DNA from: Ruegeria sediminis | GTDB lineage: Bacteria; Pseudomonadota; Alphaproteobacteria; Rhodobacterales; Rhodobacteraceae | Direction: 5' to 3' | DNA length: 64,000 nt | NCBI RefSeq assembly: GCF_005938215.1 | Contig: NZ_VCPD01000007.1 | Location: 62,001-126,000 of the forward strand | Shown: positions 1 to 10,557 of the stretch, piece after piece | Numbering within the stretch: position 1 is the first letter of the stretch | Layout: every line of letters begins with the position of its first letter | The notes under the pieces: generated by a model | The model's database searches: none | What the model saw: the letters and a program-made list of their open reading frames with translations, nothing else | What the model was told of the DNA's origin: nothing | Made by a program: the position numbers and the translations under genes

Positions 1-307
1 TGAAGGCGTTGTCATGGCCGCCATTGGCCGCGACGGTGGCCGACAGTTCGCCTGCCTCCATGGTGTCGGTGGCCTTGAACAGAAGGTGTTCGAGGAAATG
101 CGCCACACCGGACGAACGCGCGGGCTCGTCGGCGGATCCCGCCCGGTACCAGACCATGTGCTGCACCACCGGCGCGCGGCGGTCCTCGACCACGACCACC
201 TCCATGCCGTTGTCCAGCGTAAAGGTCGTCACCGCCTCTTGCCCCTCATCGGCAAAAAGCGGCGTTGCGGAAAGCAGGGCGGCAGAAAGCGCCAAAGCCC
301 GAACCAT
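1..307 (-). CDS. M16 family zinc peptidase, N-terminal part (gene runs off the left edge)
   Basis: Only the first 102 codons are in the window; the gene continues beyond base 1. The ATG at 307 is followed by a signal peptide of about 19 residues ending in PLFA, so the protein is exported to the periplasm or envelope. The start of an insulinase/pitrilysin domain follows. The HxxEH zinc motif is visible as HFLEH at residues 70-74, preceded by the usual QHMVWYRAGS strand. Proteins of this type in Rhodobacteraceae usually come as pairs of M16 subunits, one active and one inactive; the intact HxxEH says this is the catalytic type. It reads in the same direction as the lipoprotein, lspA and purH genes upstream, and this order is common in the family. 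The substrate cannot be told from the sequence. Confidence 0.88.
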   Translation of the reverse strand, partial: MVRALALSAALLSATPLFADEGQEAVTTFTLDNGMEVVVVEDRRAPVVQHMVWYRAGSADEPARSSGVAHFLEHLLFKATDTMEAGELSATVAANGGHDNAF

Positions 308-386
308 GCGGCATCCTCCGTATCGTTTCCTGTTCAAACTACGGCGGGCACGCGCGGGTTCAAGTGCGATGACGGAAAGTTAAGGA

Positions 387-902
387 TTATTCACCAAATG
401 GCGGGGCCGCCGGAGTATCGTAGCCCTGCCGCCTCAGACCCTGGACCTGCTTGTAGGGATCCAGCGACTGCTTGCGGTAGGCCTGTTCGTAGCGGTCGAC
501 CGGGAACAGCCGGATGCGGGTGAACCGGCCCTGCCGTTTGCGGAACTCGGCATCCTCCTGCGCCAGAACCTGCCGCGTGTTGGCCGGCACGCCGTAACGG
601 CTGGAGGCGGTGATCAGCGCCTGGTCCTGCGACGGCACCTGGCGGGCGTTCAAGGCTGCGGCGCTGCCGCCCAGCGCCACCACGGCCTCGGCCTGCGGGT
701 TCGGGTCGGTCAGGTTCGCGCCGCCCGGCGTCGGCGCGGGCAGGAAGCTGTAATCCTTGGGCGCCGTCAGCGGCTTGACGGGCAGCACCGAGAATTCATC
801 CGGCCCGGCCCCTTGCGGCTTGATGTCCTTGAGGCCCTTTTCCGAGCAGCCCGACACCGCAACGGCAGCGGTCAGAATGATTGTCGCCAGCGGCGTCCGC
901 AT
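387..902 (-). CDS. DUF3035 outer-membrane lipoprotein (BamF-like name in some annotations)
   Basis: A 171-residue lipoprotein. The signal peptide ends in a lipobox VSGC with the lipidated Cys at residue 19, so the mature protein should be anchored in the outer membrane by the Lol system. The rest is a DUF3035-type domain of alphaproteobacteria, rich in Pro, Gln and Arg, with no catalytic motif. Some Rhodobacteraceae annotations call this family a beta-barrel assembly (BAM) subunit; I recall the name but cannot confirm it here. Three in-frame starts exist (TTG 917, ATG 908, ATG 902). I chose 902 because GGAG lies six bases before it and the signal peptide then has normal length. It follows lspA by 50 bases on the same strand, which fits since LspA processes such precursors. 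Confidence 0.8.
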   Translation of the reverse strand: MRTPLATIILTAAVAVSGCSEKGLKDIKPQGAGPDEFSVLPVKPLTAPKDYSFLPAPTPGGANLTDPNPQAEAVVALGGSAAALNARQVPSQDQALITASSRYGVPANTRQVLAQEDAEFRKRQGRFTRIRLFPVDRYEQAYRKQSLDPYKQVQGLRRQGYDTPAAPPFGE

Positions 903-952
903 GGTCATCTCCAGCAAGTTTCAGGCGCTTTTAGCCGATTTCTTCCGGCCCG

Positions 953-1426
953 TCACGGGGCCTTTTTGCCGTCGAACAGCATCAGCCCCAACGCGCCGGC
1001 GAATATGAACACATCCGCGAGATTGAACACGAAGGGGTTGTCGATGCCGCAGCAGGACATGTTGAGAAAGTCCAGGACATAGCCGTAGAGCAGCCGGTCC
1101 ACCACATTCGCCAGCGCGCCGCCGATCAGCAATCCGCCGCTAATCAGCATCCACCGCGAGCGCGCGGACCGGGCCAGCCAGACGAAGACGCCGAGGCAGA
1201 TCGCCAGCGCCAGCACGATCAGAATCCACCGGGCGGCGTCGTTGTCGCCCTGGAACAGGCCGAAATTGATGCCGCGGTTCTCGCCGTAACGGAACACCAG
1301 CAGTGGCGGCAGCACGTCGATCGGTCCGCGCTGCGCCACGCCCATGACGTGCACGACCAGGTACTTGCTGGCCTGGTCGAGCAGAAAGGCCGCGAAACCG
1401 GCCCAGAAAAGAGCGCCGTACCGCAT
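953..1426 (-). CDS. lspA: Lipoprotein signal peptidase (signal peptidase II)
   Basis: Inner-membrane aspartyl protease that removes the signal peptide of diacylated prolipoproteins. The 157-residue length is typical. Four hydrophobic helices are visible. The family motifs are present: DQASK near residue 17, NRGINFG near 50-56, and the two catalytic aspartates at about D119 (in VLDF) and D138 (in FNLAD). Its ATG shares one base with the purH stop (TGATG), so translation is likely coupled to purH. A lipoprotein gene follows directly downstream, one likely substrate. Confidence 0.95.
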   Translation of the reverse strand: MRYGALFWAGFAAFLLDQASKYLVVHVMGVAQRGPIDVLPPLLVFRYGENRGINFGLFQGDNDAARWILIVLALAICLGVFVWLARSARSRWMLISGGLLIGGALANVVDRLLYGYVLDFLNMSCCGIDNPFVFNLADVFIFAGALGLMLFDGKKAP

Positions 1427-3015
1427 CAGTGCCGGAAATGCCGCATGCCGGTGAAGACCATGGCGAGACCCGCCTCGTCCGCCGCCGCGATCACCTCGTC
1501 GTCGCGCATCGAGCCGCCGGGCTGGATCACGCAAGTCGCGCCGGCAGCGGCGGCTTCGAGCAATCCGTCGGGGAATGGGAAAAACGCGTCCGAGGCCACG
1601 GCCGAGCCCTTGGTCAGCGGTTCCGGAAGGCCCAGTTCTTCGGCCATGCGCTCGGCCTTTCTGGCCGCGATCAGAGCCGAATCGACGCGGCTCATCTGGC
1701 CCGCGCCGACGCCGACGGTCGCCTCGTTCTTGACGTAGACGATGGCGTTCGACTTGACGTGCTTGGCGACCTTCCAGGCGAACAGCAGGTCGCGCATCTG
1801 TTCGGGCGTCGGCGCCGTTTTGGTGACGACCTTGAGGTCGTCCATGCCGACGAAGCCGTTGTCCTTGTCCTGCACCAGCAGGCCGCCGGCCACCTGGCGC
1901 ACGGTCTTGCCCCCGGCCCGGACATCCGGCAGCCCGTCGGTGGTCAGCAGGCGCAGGTTCTTCTTGGCGGCGAAGACCGCCCTGGCCTCGTCGGTCGCGC
2001 CGGGGGCGATGACGACCTCGGTGAAGATGCCGGTGATCTCCTGCGCGGTTTCCAGGTCCAGCGGACGGTTCAGGGCGACGATGCCGCCAAAGGCCGAGGT
2101 GCGGTCGCAGTCGAAGGCGGCCTTGTACGCCTCGATCAGGGTCGCGCCGGTCGCGACGCCGCACGGGTTGGCGTGCTTGATGATGGCGCAGGCGGCGCTG
2201 TCGCGGGGATCGAACTCGGCCACCAGTTCGAACGCGGCGTCGGTGTCGTTGATGTTGTTGTAGCTCAGTTCCTTGCCCTGATGCTGGATCGCCGTCGCCA
2301 CCCCGGGGCGGCCCGATCCGTCGACGTAGAAAGCCGCCGTTTGATGCGGATTCTCGCCATAACGCAGGGGCTGCGCGATCTGCCCCGCGAAGGTGGTGCG
2401 GCGCGGCGCGTCCTGCCCCAGCTGCCCGGCCATCCAGCCCGACACGGCGGCGTCGTAGGCGGCGGTGCGGGCATAGGCGGTCTGGGCGAGTTTCTGGCGG
2501 AAGGCATAGGTGGTCTGGCCGCCATTCGCCTTGAGCTCGGCCAGCAGCGCGTCGTAATCCTCGACATCCACCACCACGTTGACGAAGGCATGGTTCTTGG
2601 ACGCCGCGCGGATCATCGCCGGACCGCCGATGTCGATGTTCTCGATGCATTCGTCGTAACCCGCGCCCTTGGCCACGGTTTCCTCGAACGGGTAGAGGTT
2701 GACCACCAGCAGGTCGATCGCGCCGATGCCGTATTCCTTCATCGCCGCCACGTGCTCGTCATTGTCGCGCAGCGCCAGCAGCCCGCCATGCACCATCGGG
2801 TGCAGGGTCTTGACCCGGCCGTCCATCATCTCGGGAAAGCCGGTCACCTCGGACACGTCCCTGACGACAAGGCCCGCGTCGCGGAGCGCCCTGGCGGTGC
2901 CGCCTGTCGAAAGCAGTTCGACGTCCCGCTCCGCCAGAGCCTTGCCCAGTTCGACCAGTCCGGTCTTGTCGGAAACGGAAAGCAGCGCGCGGCGCACGGG
3001 ATAAAGGTCGGTCAT
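1426..3015 (-). CDS. purH: Bifunctional AICAR formyltransferase / IMP cyclohydrolase
   Basis: Catalyses the last two steps of de novo IMP synthesis: formyl transfer from 10-formyl-THF to AICAR, then ring closure of FAICAR. The 529-residue length is normal. The N-terminal MGS-like cyclohydrolase domain shows LLSTGGTA and the DGRVKTLHP loop around residues 34-75. The C-terminal formyltransferase domain shows RYGENPHQ and the catalytic KHANPCG motif at roughly residue 265, then KSNAIVY. The start is ATG 3015 ([11 protein letters not shown]); an upstream in-frame extension to 3114 does not look coding. It overlaps lspA by one base downstream and lies 23 bases from the heparinase-like gene upstream, so it is probably in an operon with both. 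Confidence 0.97.
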   Translation of the reverse strand: MTDLYPVRRALLSVSDKTGLVELGKALAERDVELLSTGGTARALRDAGLVVRDVSEVTGFPEMMDGRVKTLHPMVHGGLLALRDNDEHVAAMKEYGIGAIDLLVVNLYPFEETVAKGAGYDECIENIDIGGPAMIRAASKNHAFVNVVVDVEDYDALLAELKANGGQTTYAFRQKLAQTAYARTAAYDAAVSGWMAGQLGQDAPRRTTFAGQIAQPLRYGENPHQTAAFYVDGSGRPGVATAIQHQGKELSYNNINDTDAAFELVAEFDPRDSAACAIIKHANPCGVATGATLIEAYKAAFDCDRTSAFGGIVALNRPLDLETAQEITGIFTEVVIAPGATDEARAVFAAKKNLRLLTTDGLPDVRAGGKTVRQVAGGLLVQDKDNGFVGMDDLKVVTKTAPTPEQMRDLLFAWKVAKHVKSNAIVYVKNEATVGVGAGQMSRVDSALIAARKAERMAEELGLPEPLTKGSAVASDAFFPFPDGLLEAAAAGATCVIQPGGSMRDDEVIAAADEAGLAMVFTGMRHFRH

Positions 3016-3038
3016 GGGTCTCGGGGTCCTTATGCGGA

Positions 3039-4778
3039 TCAATCGAAATCGGGTTCGTCCCGGTTCAGGTCGCGAACGGCAAGGGCTGTATCCTGCGCCT
3101 TGCTCAGCGTCCACCGGATGCGCGTCGCATACTCCATCGCGCGGCCGGATAGAACGATCTGTTTTGTCGCGCGCGGCTTCAAACGCCCTTTTTCCAGATA
3201 AACGCTTGGCTGCAATGACAGTTCTCCGACCCGATCGTGGCGGAACACCCAGATTTCACCGCTTTTCAGCGCCATCGACACGGCCGCGCCGCCCAGATCC
3301 ACCGCCGCGTCGATCTCGGGATGGAGATGCAGGCGGATGTCGAAACCGATTCCGGCGAGGCCGGATGCGTCCATCGCCTTGTCGAACTGGCGCCTCGCGG
3401 CGTCGTCCATCGTCAGCAGCATGTCCTCGCCCTGAAGGCTGCGGCCGTCGAAGCTGAGTTCGAGTTTGCGGGCGTGGGTCAGCCCGAACACCCTGGCGTA
3501 TCCGTCATGCCCGCCCTGGAAGCGGGTGGCCTGTTCGGTTTCGTCAAGCTCGACGGGAACGTCGCGAGGGCCGTCGACCAGCGCCTCCTGCGAGGTTCCC
3601 TTGAGCGGCGCGGTCAGGCGCGCGCTGGAATAGCCGTCGAGGCACAGCGTCGAATGCGAGGGCGTGGCGCGGCCGGCGCGGCGCCAATCGTTGCCAAAGC
3701 TCTCGCCCGAGCCGCAATTGACGATCAGCGGGCGGCGCCCCGAGGTCAGCTCGAAGGCGAGGGTCGAGGCGTGCGCGTTGTACGAGGCCTTGCCGCCCGG
3801 CGGCGGGCTGGCGTCCACGATGGCGCTTGTGCGGCCGGCGGACAGCCTTGCGTAGCCCATGGACAGCCCGGTCGGATGCTTGGGCTTGACCCCGCTCTGG
3901 GCCAGCGCGAGATCCAGCCGCCCGTCCAGCCCGCGTCCGCCGCCGTGGAACCGCGCCAGACCGCCATCGGCGTGGCGCAGGGCGCGCAGGGTCGGGGCGA
4001 TCCTCTTGATCGCGGCGGCATGGGCGGCGGGCGTGCCGCGCGCCGCCTCGTGCAGCGCCGCCGCGGTCCAGGAAAGGAGGGTGAATACCTCGAGTAGTTC
4101 CTCGGGGTTGCGGGTGGGCAGTCCGCCTTGTGCATCGATCTGGCCGTCGCATTCCCGGGCCAGCGCCCTGAGCGCCGGGTCGGCCAGTTTCTCGAGACCT
4201 TCGAGCGCCAGACCGGCATGGATCAGCCCGGTCAGCGCCTCGAACCGCGGCAGGCCGGGCGTCGCGGCGTTCCAGCGTTTCGACAGGAACCACGCCTGCT
4301 GCGCCAGCGAGCGGAAGAACAGCCCGCTCCGCTCTGCGTCGGTCCCGTGCAGAAGGAACAGGGCGTGGTTGATCCAGCGGATCAGCCGGCGGCCGGTCAG
4401 GTCGGGCACCCAGCCCGGCCCGCGGCCGCCCCCGTGCGCCTCGATCCAGCCCCAGAGCCACCTTTGCGCCTGGGCCCGGGCCCGGGCGTCACCGACGGCG
4501 GCCAGATCGTCGAGCCATGCGAACCCGTGGCGTTCGGCGTCGAAGGCGGCGTTCGGCGCGGCCACTTCCCACAGCCCGGTGTCCTGCGACTCGACCAGAT
4601 AGCCTGCGAACAGGAGGTTCCCGGCCACCAGCTGACGCCCGCGGGCGAACGAGCCCACGGTGCGCGGCTCAGGCTGCGAGACGAAGCCGCGGACGGCCTT
4701 CCTCCGCTGGCTGAGGCGCGCGTAGAGACGGTTCTGGAACCGCATCCACCTGGTCGCCATGGTTTCCGGACTGGACAT
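3039..4778 (-). CDS. Heparinase II/III family protein
   Basis: A 579-residue protein with the two-part layout of heparinase II/III-like proteins: an alpha-helical toroid-like N-terminal half, then a C-terminal beta-sandwich (from about residue 340) opening with [15 protein letters not shown] and a conserved IVNCGSG stretch. A typical signal peptide is not obvious. Roseobacters carry this gene between rsmB and purH as a conserved neighbour; the true polysaccharide substrate, if any, is unknown. I chose ATG 4778 ([11 protein letters not shown]); a TTG at 4844 would add 22 residues, and ATG 4760 is also possible. The C-terminal tail is Asp-rich (DEPDFD). Confidence 0.85.
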   Translation of the reverse strand: MSSPETMATRWMRFQNRLYARLSQRRKAVRGFVSQPEPRTVGSFARGRQLVAGNLLFAGYLVESQDTGLWEVAAPNAAFDAERHGFAWLDDLAAVGDARARAQAQRWLWGWIEAHGGGRGPGWVPDLTGRRLIRWINHALFLLHGTDAERSGLFFRSLAQQAWFLSKRWNAATPGLPRFEALTGLIHAGLALEGLEKLADPALRALARECDGQIDAQGGLPTRNPEELLEVFTLLSWTAAALHEAARGTPAAHAAAIKRIAPTLRALRHADGGLARFHGGGRGLDGRLDLALAQSGVKPKHPTGLSMGYARLSAGRTSAIVDASPPPGGKASYNAHASTLAFELTSGRRPLIVNCGSGESFGNDWRRAGRATPSHSTLCLDGYSSARLTAPLKGTSQEALVDGPRDVPVELDETEQATRFQGGHDGYARVFGLTHARKLELSFDGRSLQGEDMLLTMDDAARRQFDKAMDASGLAGIGFDIRLHLHPEIDAAVDLGGAAVSMALKSGEIWVFRHDRVGELSLQPSVYLEKGRLKPRATKQIVLSGRAMEYATRIRWTLSKAQDTALAVRDLNRDEPDFD

Positions 4779-4865
4779 GTCGCTGTTCTGCCTCGCACGC
4801 TCTTCAGGCGTTTGAGGGCGAGGATAGCCGGTGATTCCGGCCAAGTCACCGAAAAGAGTGCGCGG

Positions 4866-6125
4866 CTACCTCGCCTTGCGCAGGCAGGCGATGTAGAAGC
4901 CGTCCATGCCGCCCCGCTCGGGCCAGTAGTCGGGCCGCAGGCGCAGGCCGCCTTCCTCGGTGATCCAGGCGGGATCGACGCCCGGCAGGTCCAGCGCCGC
5001 GCGGTCGACGGACATGTCGGCGAAGAAGTCCAGCACGCCTTCGATCTGCACCTCGCCTTCGTCCGGCAAAAGCGAACAGGTGCAATAGACCAGCCGCCCG
5101 CCGGGCTTCAGAAGGCCCCAGGCACGGGCCAGCATCTGCGCCTGCAACTCGATGAGGCCGCCGAATTCCGATCCGTCCTTGGCCTGCGGCAGATCGGGAT
5201 GGCGGCGGATCGTGCCGGTCGCCGAACAGGGCGCGTCGAGCAGGACGGCGTCGTACTGACCCTGGTGCTCGAGCGCGTCGCCGACGACCAGTTCCGCCGA
5301 CAGGCCGGTCCGGTTCAGGTTGTCGCGAAGACGCGCCATCCGCGTCTCGGATATGTCCAGCGCGGTCACCGCCGCCCCGGCGGCGGCCAACTGCATCGTC
5401 TTGCCGCCCGGCGCGGCGCAGAGGTCGAGCACCCGTTCGCCCGGCACGGGATTCAGCACCCTGGCCGGCAGCGCCGCGGCGGCGTCCTGAACCCACCAGT
5501 CCCCGTCCGCGAACCCCGGCAAGGCGGAAACCTGCCCGGCCTCGTGCAGCCGGATCGACCCGGTGGGCAGAACCTCGCCGCCGGGGGCGCTGGCGCCGGG
5601 TTTCAGCGTCAGGTCCAGCGGCGCGCCCGCGAAATGGGCGCGTTCCATCCCGGCCACCGCCTCGGCCCCCCAGGCCTCGACCAGCGGCCCGCGCAGCCAG
5701 TCGGGCAGACGCGGCACACGCATGCGCGGCCAGGCATCGGGCCCTTCGGCCGCCACCTTGCGCAGGACGGCATTCACCAGCCCCTTGAGACGTCCGTGCT
5801 TGCGCGAGCGGCCGATGATCTCGACCATCGAATTCACCACCCCGTGCGCCGCGGCGCCCTGGCACAGTTCGACCGTGCCAAGCCGCAGCGCGTTGCGCAC
5901 CGTCAGGGCGGGGGTCTTCTGCAGGTGACCGCCAAGCAGCCGGTCGGCGCGTTCGAGCCCGCGCAGGGTTTCCAGCGTCAGCCGCTGCGCCCTGGCGCGG
6001 TCTTCGGGGCTCAGCCGGTCCAGCGCGCCGGCGGCCAGGCATTCGGGCAAAAGGCGTCCCTCGCCCAGGATCTGATCCAGCAGGTAGATCGCGCTGCGCC
6101 GCGCCGTGGTTGCGCCGTCTGCCAT
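4866..6125 (-). CDS. rsmB: 16S rRNA (cytosine-C5)-methyltransferase, RsmB/Sun family
   Basis: SAM-dependent RNA m5C methyltransferase, expected to modify 16S rRNA C967. The 419 residues divide into an N-terminal NusB-like helical domain (about 1-130) and a Rossmann methyltransferase domain. Motif I is VLDLCAAPGGKT at 232-243. The two cysteines of the m5C mechanism are both present: C300 in DAPCSATG and the nucleophile C350 in YCTCSL. It heads the minus-strand group rsmB-heparinase-purH-lspA. A divergent gene (DUF1674) starts about 90 bases away, so this gap must hold both promoters. Confidence 0.93.
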   Translation of the reverse strand: MADGATTARRSAIYLLDQILGEGRLLPECLAAGALDRLSPEDRARAQRLTLETLRGLERADRLLGGHLQKTPALTVRNALRLGTVELCQGAAAHGVVNSMVEIIGRSRKHGRLKGLVNAVLRKVAAEGPDAWPRMRVPRLPDWLRGPLVEAWGAEAVAGMERAHFAGAPLDLTLKPGASAPGGEVLPTGSIRLHEAGQVSALPGFADGDWWVQDAAAALPARVLNPVPGERVLDLCAAPGGKTMQLAAAGAAVTALDISETRMARLRDNLNRTGLSAELVVGDALEHQGQYDAVLLDAPCSATGTIRRHPDLPQAKDGSEFGGLIELQAQMLARAWGLLKPGGRLVYCTCSLLPDEGEVQIEGVLDFFADMSVDRAALDLPGVDPAWITEEGGLRLRPDYWPERGGMDGFYIACLRKAR

Positions 6126-6216
6126 TGGGCCGCCCTTGTCACTGTGACTCCTGCCCGCATTGCCTTGGGCGGACGCGGGCGTATATCAGGGGAGCGCACG
6201 GAAAGGAACCCAGGCG

Positions 6217-6399
6217 ATGAGCGACGCACACAAAGATCTGCCACCCGCCGCCCAGCGCGCGCTGGCCGAGGCCGAGGAACGCCGAAAGAAGGCCGAGGCA
6301 AAGGCAAAGGCGGCGCCGAAGGAACTGGGCGGGCGCGACGGCCCGGACCCGGCCCGTTACGGCGATTGGGAGAAAAAGGGCATCGCGATCGATTTTTGA
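6217..6399 (+). CDS. DUF1674 / SDHAF4-like succinate dehydrogenase assembly factor
   Basis: A 60-residue protein, rich in Ala, Glu and Lys in its first half (a charged helix) and ending in the family signature with RYGDWEKKGIAIDF. This C-terminal block defines DUF1674, the bacterial relatives of eukaryotic SDHAF4, which binds the flavinylated succinate dehydrogenase flavoprotein and shields it during assembly. The assembly role here is inferred from the family. The start is ATG 6217 with AAGGAA eight bases upstream; an in-frame ATG at 6160 lacks a good ribosome site. It is monocistronic and divergent from rsmB. Confidence 0.88.
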   Translation: MSDAHKDLPPAAQRALAEAEERRKKAEAKAKAAPKELGGRDGPDPARYGDWEKKGIAIDF

Positions 6400-6405
6400 G
6401 ACCGG

Positions 6406-6552
6406 TCAGTTCTGGACCCGCGGCACCTGCGCGCAATCGACCTGGGACGACAGGGGAAACTCGGCCCCGTCCATGTGGGCGCGCTGGCCGCAATAGTAGG
6501 ACTTGCAGGCGTGGTCGCGGTCGCGGATGCGCACGCCCTGATCCTGCATGAC
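6406..6552 (-). pseudogene. 3' remnant of the secreted-protein gene, past an in-frame TAG
   Basis: Directly after the TAG at 6555-6553 the same frame stays open for 48 more codons to a TGA at 6408-6406. The codons are strongly GC-rich at third positions, like the real genes around it, and encode a cysteine-containing tail with CKSYYCG and a later DC pair. It contains an ATG at 6549 with only a poor AGG two bases before it. I read it as the original C-terminus of the protein encoded at 6553-7257, where a CAG (Gln) may have become TAG. It could also be a separate 47-residue peptide. Confidence 0.5.
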
Positions 6553-7257
6553 CTAGAGATCCACGCCACAGAGCCGGCCGTCGAACAGCTGCTCCTGATA
6601 CCGCCAGCCCGTGGCGGTCGGAGTCAGCGCGCCACCCACGGCGCAGAAATGCCCGTGCGAAGCCCAGATCTCGAGCTCGAAGTAACTTGGCCGGAATTGA
6701 CCGAGTTCGATCCTGAGCGTCCCGTCTTGCTGTTTGAAACAGAACTCAGATGCCTGCGCCGCCGCGCCCGTGCCGGAACCGGCGGGTTCGCACGGAATCT
6801 GAGACAGCCGCCAGCCCTGCCCTGCGATGTCGTCGATCAGCCACCGGCCATCGACGGCGGTGAACTCGTACACGACCTGCGCCGGCTGGCCGAAATTCTG
6901 GAATTCCGCATGGACGATGCGGCGCGCGCCTTGGGTTTCGGTCCGCAGCCGGATCGTCCGCAGTATCTCTGCGGCATCGTAATCCTGACCCGGCACTTCG
7001 AGACCGAAATCGATGCAGGCCGAGGCCAGATCGCCGCCATGACTGTCATTGGCCGCGAAGAACCGGGACATCCGGTGCGAGAAAAAGGCATCCCGCTGCG
7101 CAGGCGCCGACAGGTAGGAAATGCCGTGGGATCCGGGCTGGGCCAGTGACAAATAGATCCATTCGACGATTTCCTGCGGGCTTTGCGCTGCAGCCCGACC
7201 GGACGGCAAGACACTCAGGACAATGGCAAAAAACAGGGCAACCGGAAACGCGGTCAT
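6553..7257 (-). CDS. Secreted protein of unknown function, DUF3828-like, probably truncated
   Basis: 234 residues from ATG 7257. A signal peptide ends near GRAAAQ, so the protein is periplasmic or secreted. The middle (about residues 15-135) resembles DUF3828-like domains, with a strand reading VVYEFTAVDGRWLIDDI. The second half has paired Cys residues and a GHFCAVGG stretch reminiscent of small secreted lysozyme-inhibitor-like or LprI-like modules; this similarity is by memory and weak. The reading frame stops at a TAG in CGVDL, yet the next 48 codons in the same frame look coding and hold the Cys-rich end that would finish the domain. The gene may therefore carry a nonsense mutation or a sequencing error. 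Upstream start at 7287 is rejected because 7257 begins the signal peptide. Confidence 0.7.
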   Translation of the reverse strand: MTAFPVALFFAIVLSVLPSGRAAAQSPQEIVEWIYLSLAQPGSHGISYLSAPAQRDAFFSHRMSRFFAANDSHGGDLASACIDFGLEVPGQDYDAAEILRTIRLRTETQGARRIVHAEFQNFGQPAQVVYEFTAVDGRWLIDDIAGQGWRLSQIPCEPAGSGTGAAAQASEFCFKQQDGTLRIELGQFRPSYFELEIWASHGHFCAVGGALTPTATGWRYQEQLFDGRLCGVDL

Positions 7258-7320
7258 GATACATCTCCCGCGAGCAGGATACTTCAAAACCGGCGCTTCT
7301 CCAATTCCGGGGTAAGGCGG

Positions 7321-7680
7321 CTAGTTTCCGCGCAGCCGGAAATCGGCGTAGTCGCCCTTGCCCCGGTCCGAGGTGAAACGGATGGTGCCCGAGGCGGCGC
7401 GCACCTCCTGGCAGTTGTAGCCAAGGTTTCTGCCGCCCCAGATCAGATCCCGGCAGAAGTACCCGTCGCGCCAGGTCCACGAGCCGGCGACCTCGCGGGC
7501 GGCGCCGGTGCCGGTGATCCGGCCGCCGGGCAGGACCTGCAGACGGATCAGCGGCCGGGTCAGGGTCTTGCCGGTGACGATCTGCCGGAACGTCGCTTCA
7601 TCCCTGATCTGGGCCAGTTCGGCCGATGCGGGCGCCGCCAGGATCAGCAGCGCCGCTCCGATAATAAAACGTGCTCGCAT
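7321..7680 (-). CDS. Small secreted protein of unknown function
   Basis: 119 residues with a clear signal peptide (MRARFIIGAALLILAAPASA, cleaved before ELAQ). The mature part of about 99 residues is a small beta-rich module: a TFRQIVTGKTLTRP helix-strand start, a PGGRITG turn, GSWTWRDGYFC, and a YNCQEV strand. Two cysteines (in YFCRD and YNCQE) could form a disulphide. Homologues occur widely in Rhodobacteraceae and some carry the unlikely name dihydrodipicolinate reductase; nothing in the sequence supports enzymatic activity. It lies 63 bases upstream of the truncated secreted gene on the same strand. Confidence 0.72.
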   Translation of the reverse strand: MRARFIIGAALLILAAPASAELAQIRDEATFRQIVTGKTLTRPLIRLQVLPGGRITGTGAAREVAGSWTWRDGYFCRDLIWGGRNLGYNCQEVRAASGTIRFTSDRGKGDYADFRLRGN

Positions 7681-7731
7681 GGTGTGCGCTCCTTTTTGAC
7701 AAAGAGGATACGCAGCGGAAACTGGTCCGGA

Positions 7732-8592
7732 TCAATCGGCGGCTTTGAGCGTTTCGAGGAAATCCCCGATAAGCGCCTTCAGTTTTCGCGACTGCACACG
7801 TTCGTCGGGCCAGGTCAGCCAGTAGCCGTCGCGCGTCGTCATTTCCGGCAGGTCGAGCCGCCGCAACTGGCCGGCCCGCAAAAGGTTCCGCGCCAGCGGC
7901 AGCGACCCCAGGGCGATGCCCAGGCCCAGCCGCGCCGCCGTCAGCGCGTGCTCCATCGAATCGACGCTGAGCATGGCCGGGGCAACCTCGGGCTGACCGG
8001 TGACGCGGCACCAGTCCTGCCAGCCCGGCCGCTCGCCGCGCAATTCGATCACCGGGGCGCCCCAATCCATCCCCGGCATCGCCATCGGCGCCAGCACCTC
8101 GGGGGCGATCAACCCTGCCTCGCGGCCCGGCCATGCGCCGCGGCCGAAACGGATCTGCAGCCAGGTGCGTTCCTCATCCAGCGACGACCGGCGCGCGACG
8201 GAATCCGTGACCAGGCGCACGCGGGGGTGGCGTTGCCGGAAACCCGCCACATGCGGGATCACCAGCGCGTTGACATGCGAACCCAACCCCGCCACCCGCA
8301 ATTCGCGCGGCGCCTTGCCGAACAATTCCTCGGTGTTGCGTTCGAGCGCCGCAAGGCTTTCCTGCACCAGCGGCAGATAGCTTTCCCCCTCGACGGTCAG
8401 AGACACGCCGCGCGCCTCGCGCACGAAAAGCGACCGGCCCAGCCACGCCTCGAGATTGCCGATGCGCTGGCTGACGGCGGCCTGCGTCAGCCCGAACTCC
8501 CGCGCCGCGGCCGAAAACCCGCCCAGACGCCCCGCCGCCTCGAACACCCGCAGCCAGTCGAGCGGCGGCAAGCCGATCTTTTTCCTATCCAT
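7732..8592 (-). CDS. LysR-family transcriptional regulator, divergent from tmpAB
   Basis: 286 residues with an N-terminal winged helix-turn-helix (about 8-65; the recognition region reads GLTQAAVSQRIGNLE) and a periplasmic-binding-like effector domain of the GcvA/DsdC type. The ATG at 8592 is preferred over the TTG at 8604 because GGA lies about nine bases before it. It is transcribed away from tmpA with a 98-base shared control region holding a T-N11-A type inverted repeat. LysR proteins placed like this usually regulate the divergent genes, so the likely inducer is trimethylaminoethylphosphonate or a pathway intermediate; this is inference. Confidence 0.88.
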   Translation of the reverse strand: MDRKKIGLPPLDWLRVFEAAGRLGGFSAAAREFGLTQAAVSQRIGNLEAWLGRSLFVREARGVSLTVEGESYLPLVQESLAALERNTEELFGKAPRELRVAGLGSHVNALVIPHVAGFRQRHPRVRLVTDSVARRSSLDEERTWLQIRFGRGAWPGREAGLIAPEVLAPMAMPGMDWGAPVIELRGERPGWQDWCRVTGQPEVAPAMLSVDSMEHALTAARLGLGIALGSLPLARNLLRAGQLRRLDLPEMTTRDGYWLTWPDERVQSRKLKALIGDFLETLKAAD

Positions 8593-8622
8593 AAGTTTTT
8601 CCAACCCTCAGCCGGAACAAGG

Positions 8623-10414
<1,792 letters not shown>

Positions 10415-10468
10415 GCGGCCAGCGCAAGGCCGCTGACGACACAGGCCGGTCCATCGTGACAAATCCCG

Positions 10469-10519
10469 GCGCAAGCGGTTGGCGGGCCAACCCTTGCGCA
10501 ACGGTTGCCCATTGGGCAA
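10469..10519 (+). other. Two hairpins between tmpB and the glycosyltransferase gene
   Basis: The first is a 14-bp stem with one bulged C and a 2-base loop (arms 10469-10483 and 10486-10499: GCGCAAG-c-GGTTGGC). The second is TTGCCC/GGGCAA at 10505-10519 with a 3-base loop. No U tract follows, so this is not a classical terminator. It may protect the tmpAB transcript end, pause polymerase, or control the glycosyltransferase leader. Confidence 0.6.
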
Positions 10520-10557
10520 GAAGCCCAACGGGTCTGGCGGTTGACTGGGATCGGGAA

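Noticed and set aside
950..967. GGCCCGTCACGGGGCC plus T run near the lspA stop
   Set aside because: The T run is on the + strand, where no gene ends; on the minus strand it is not a terminator.
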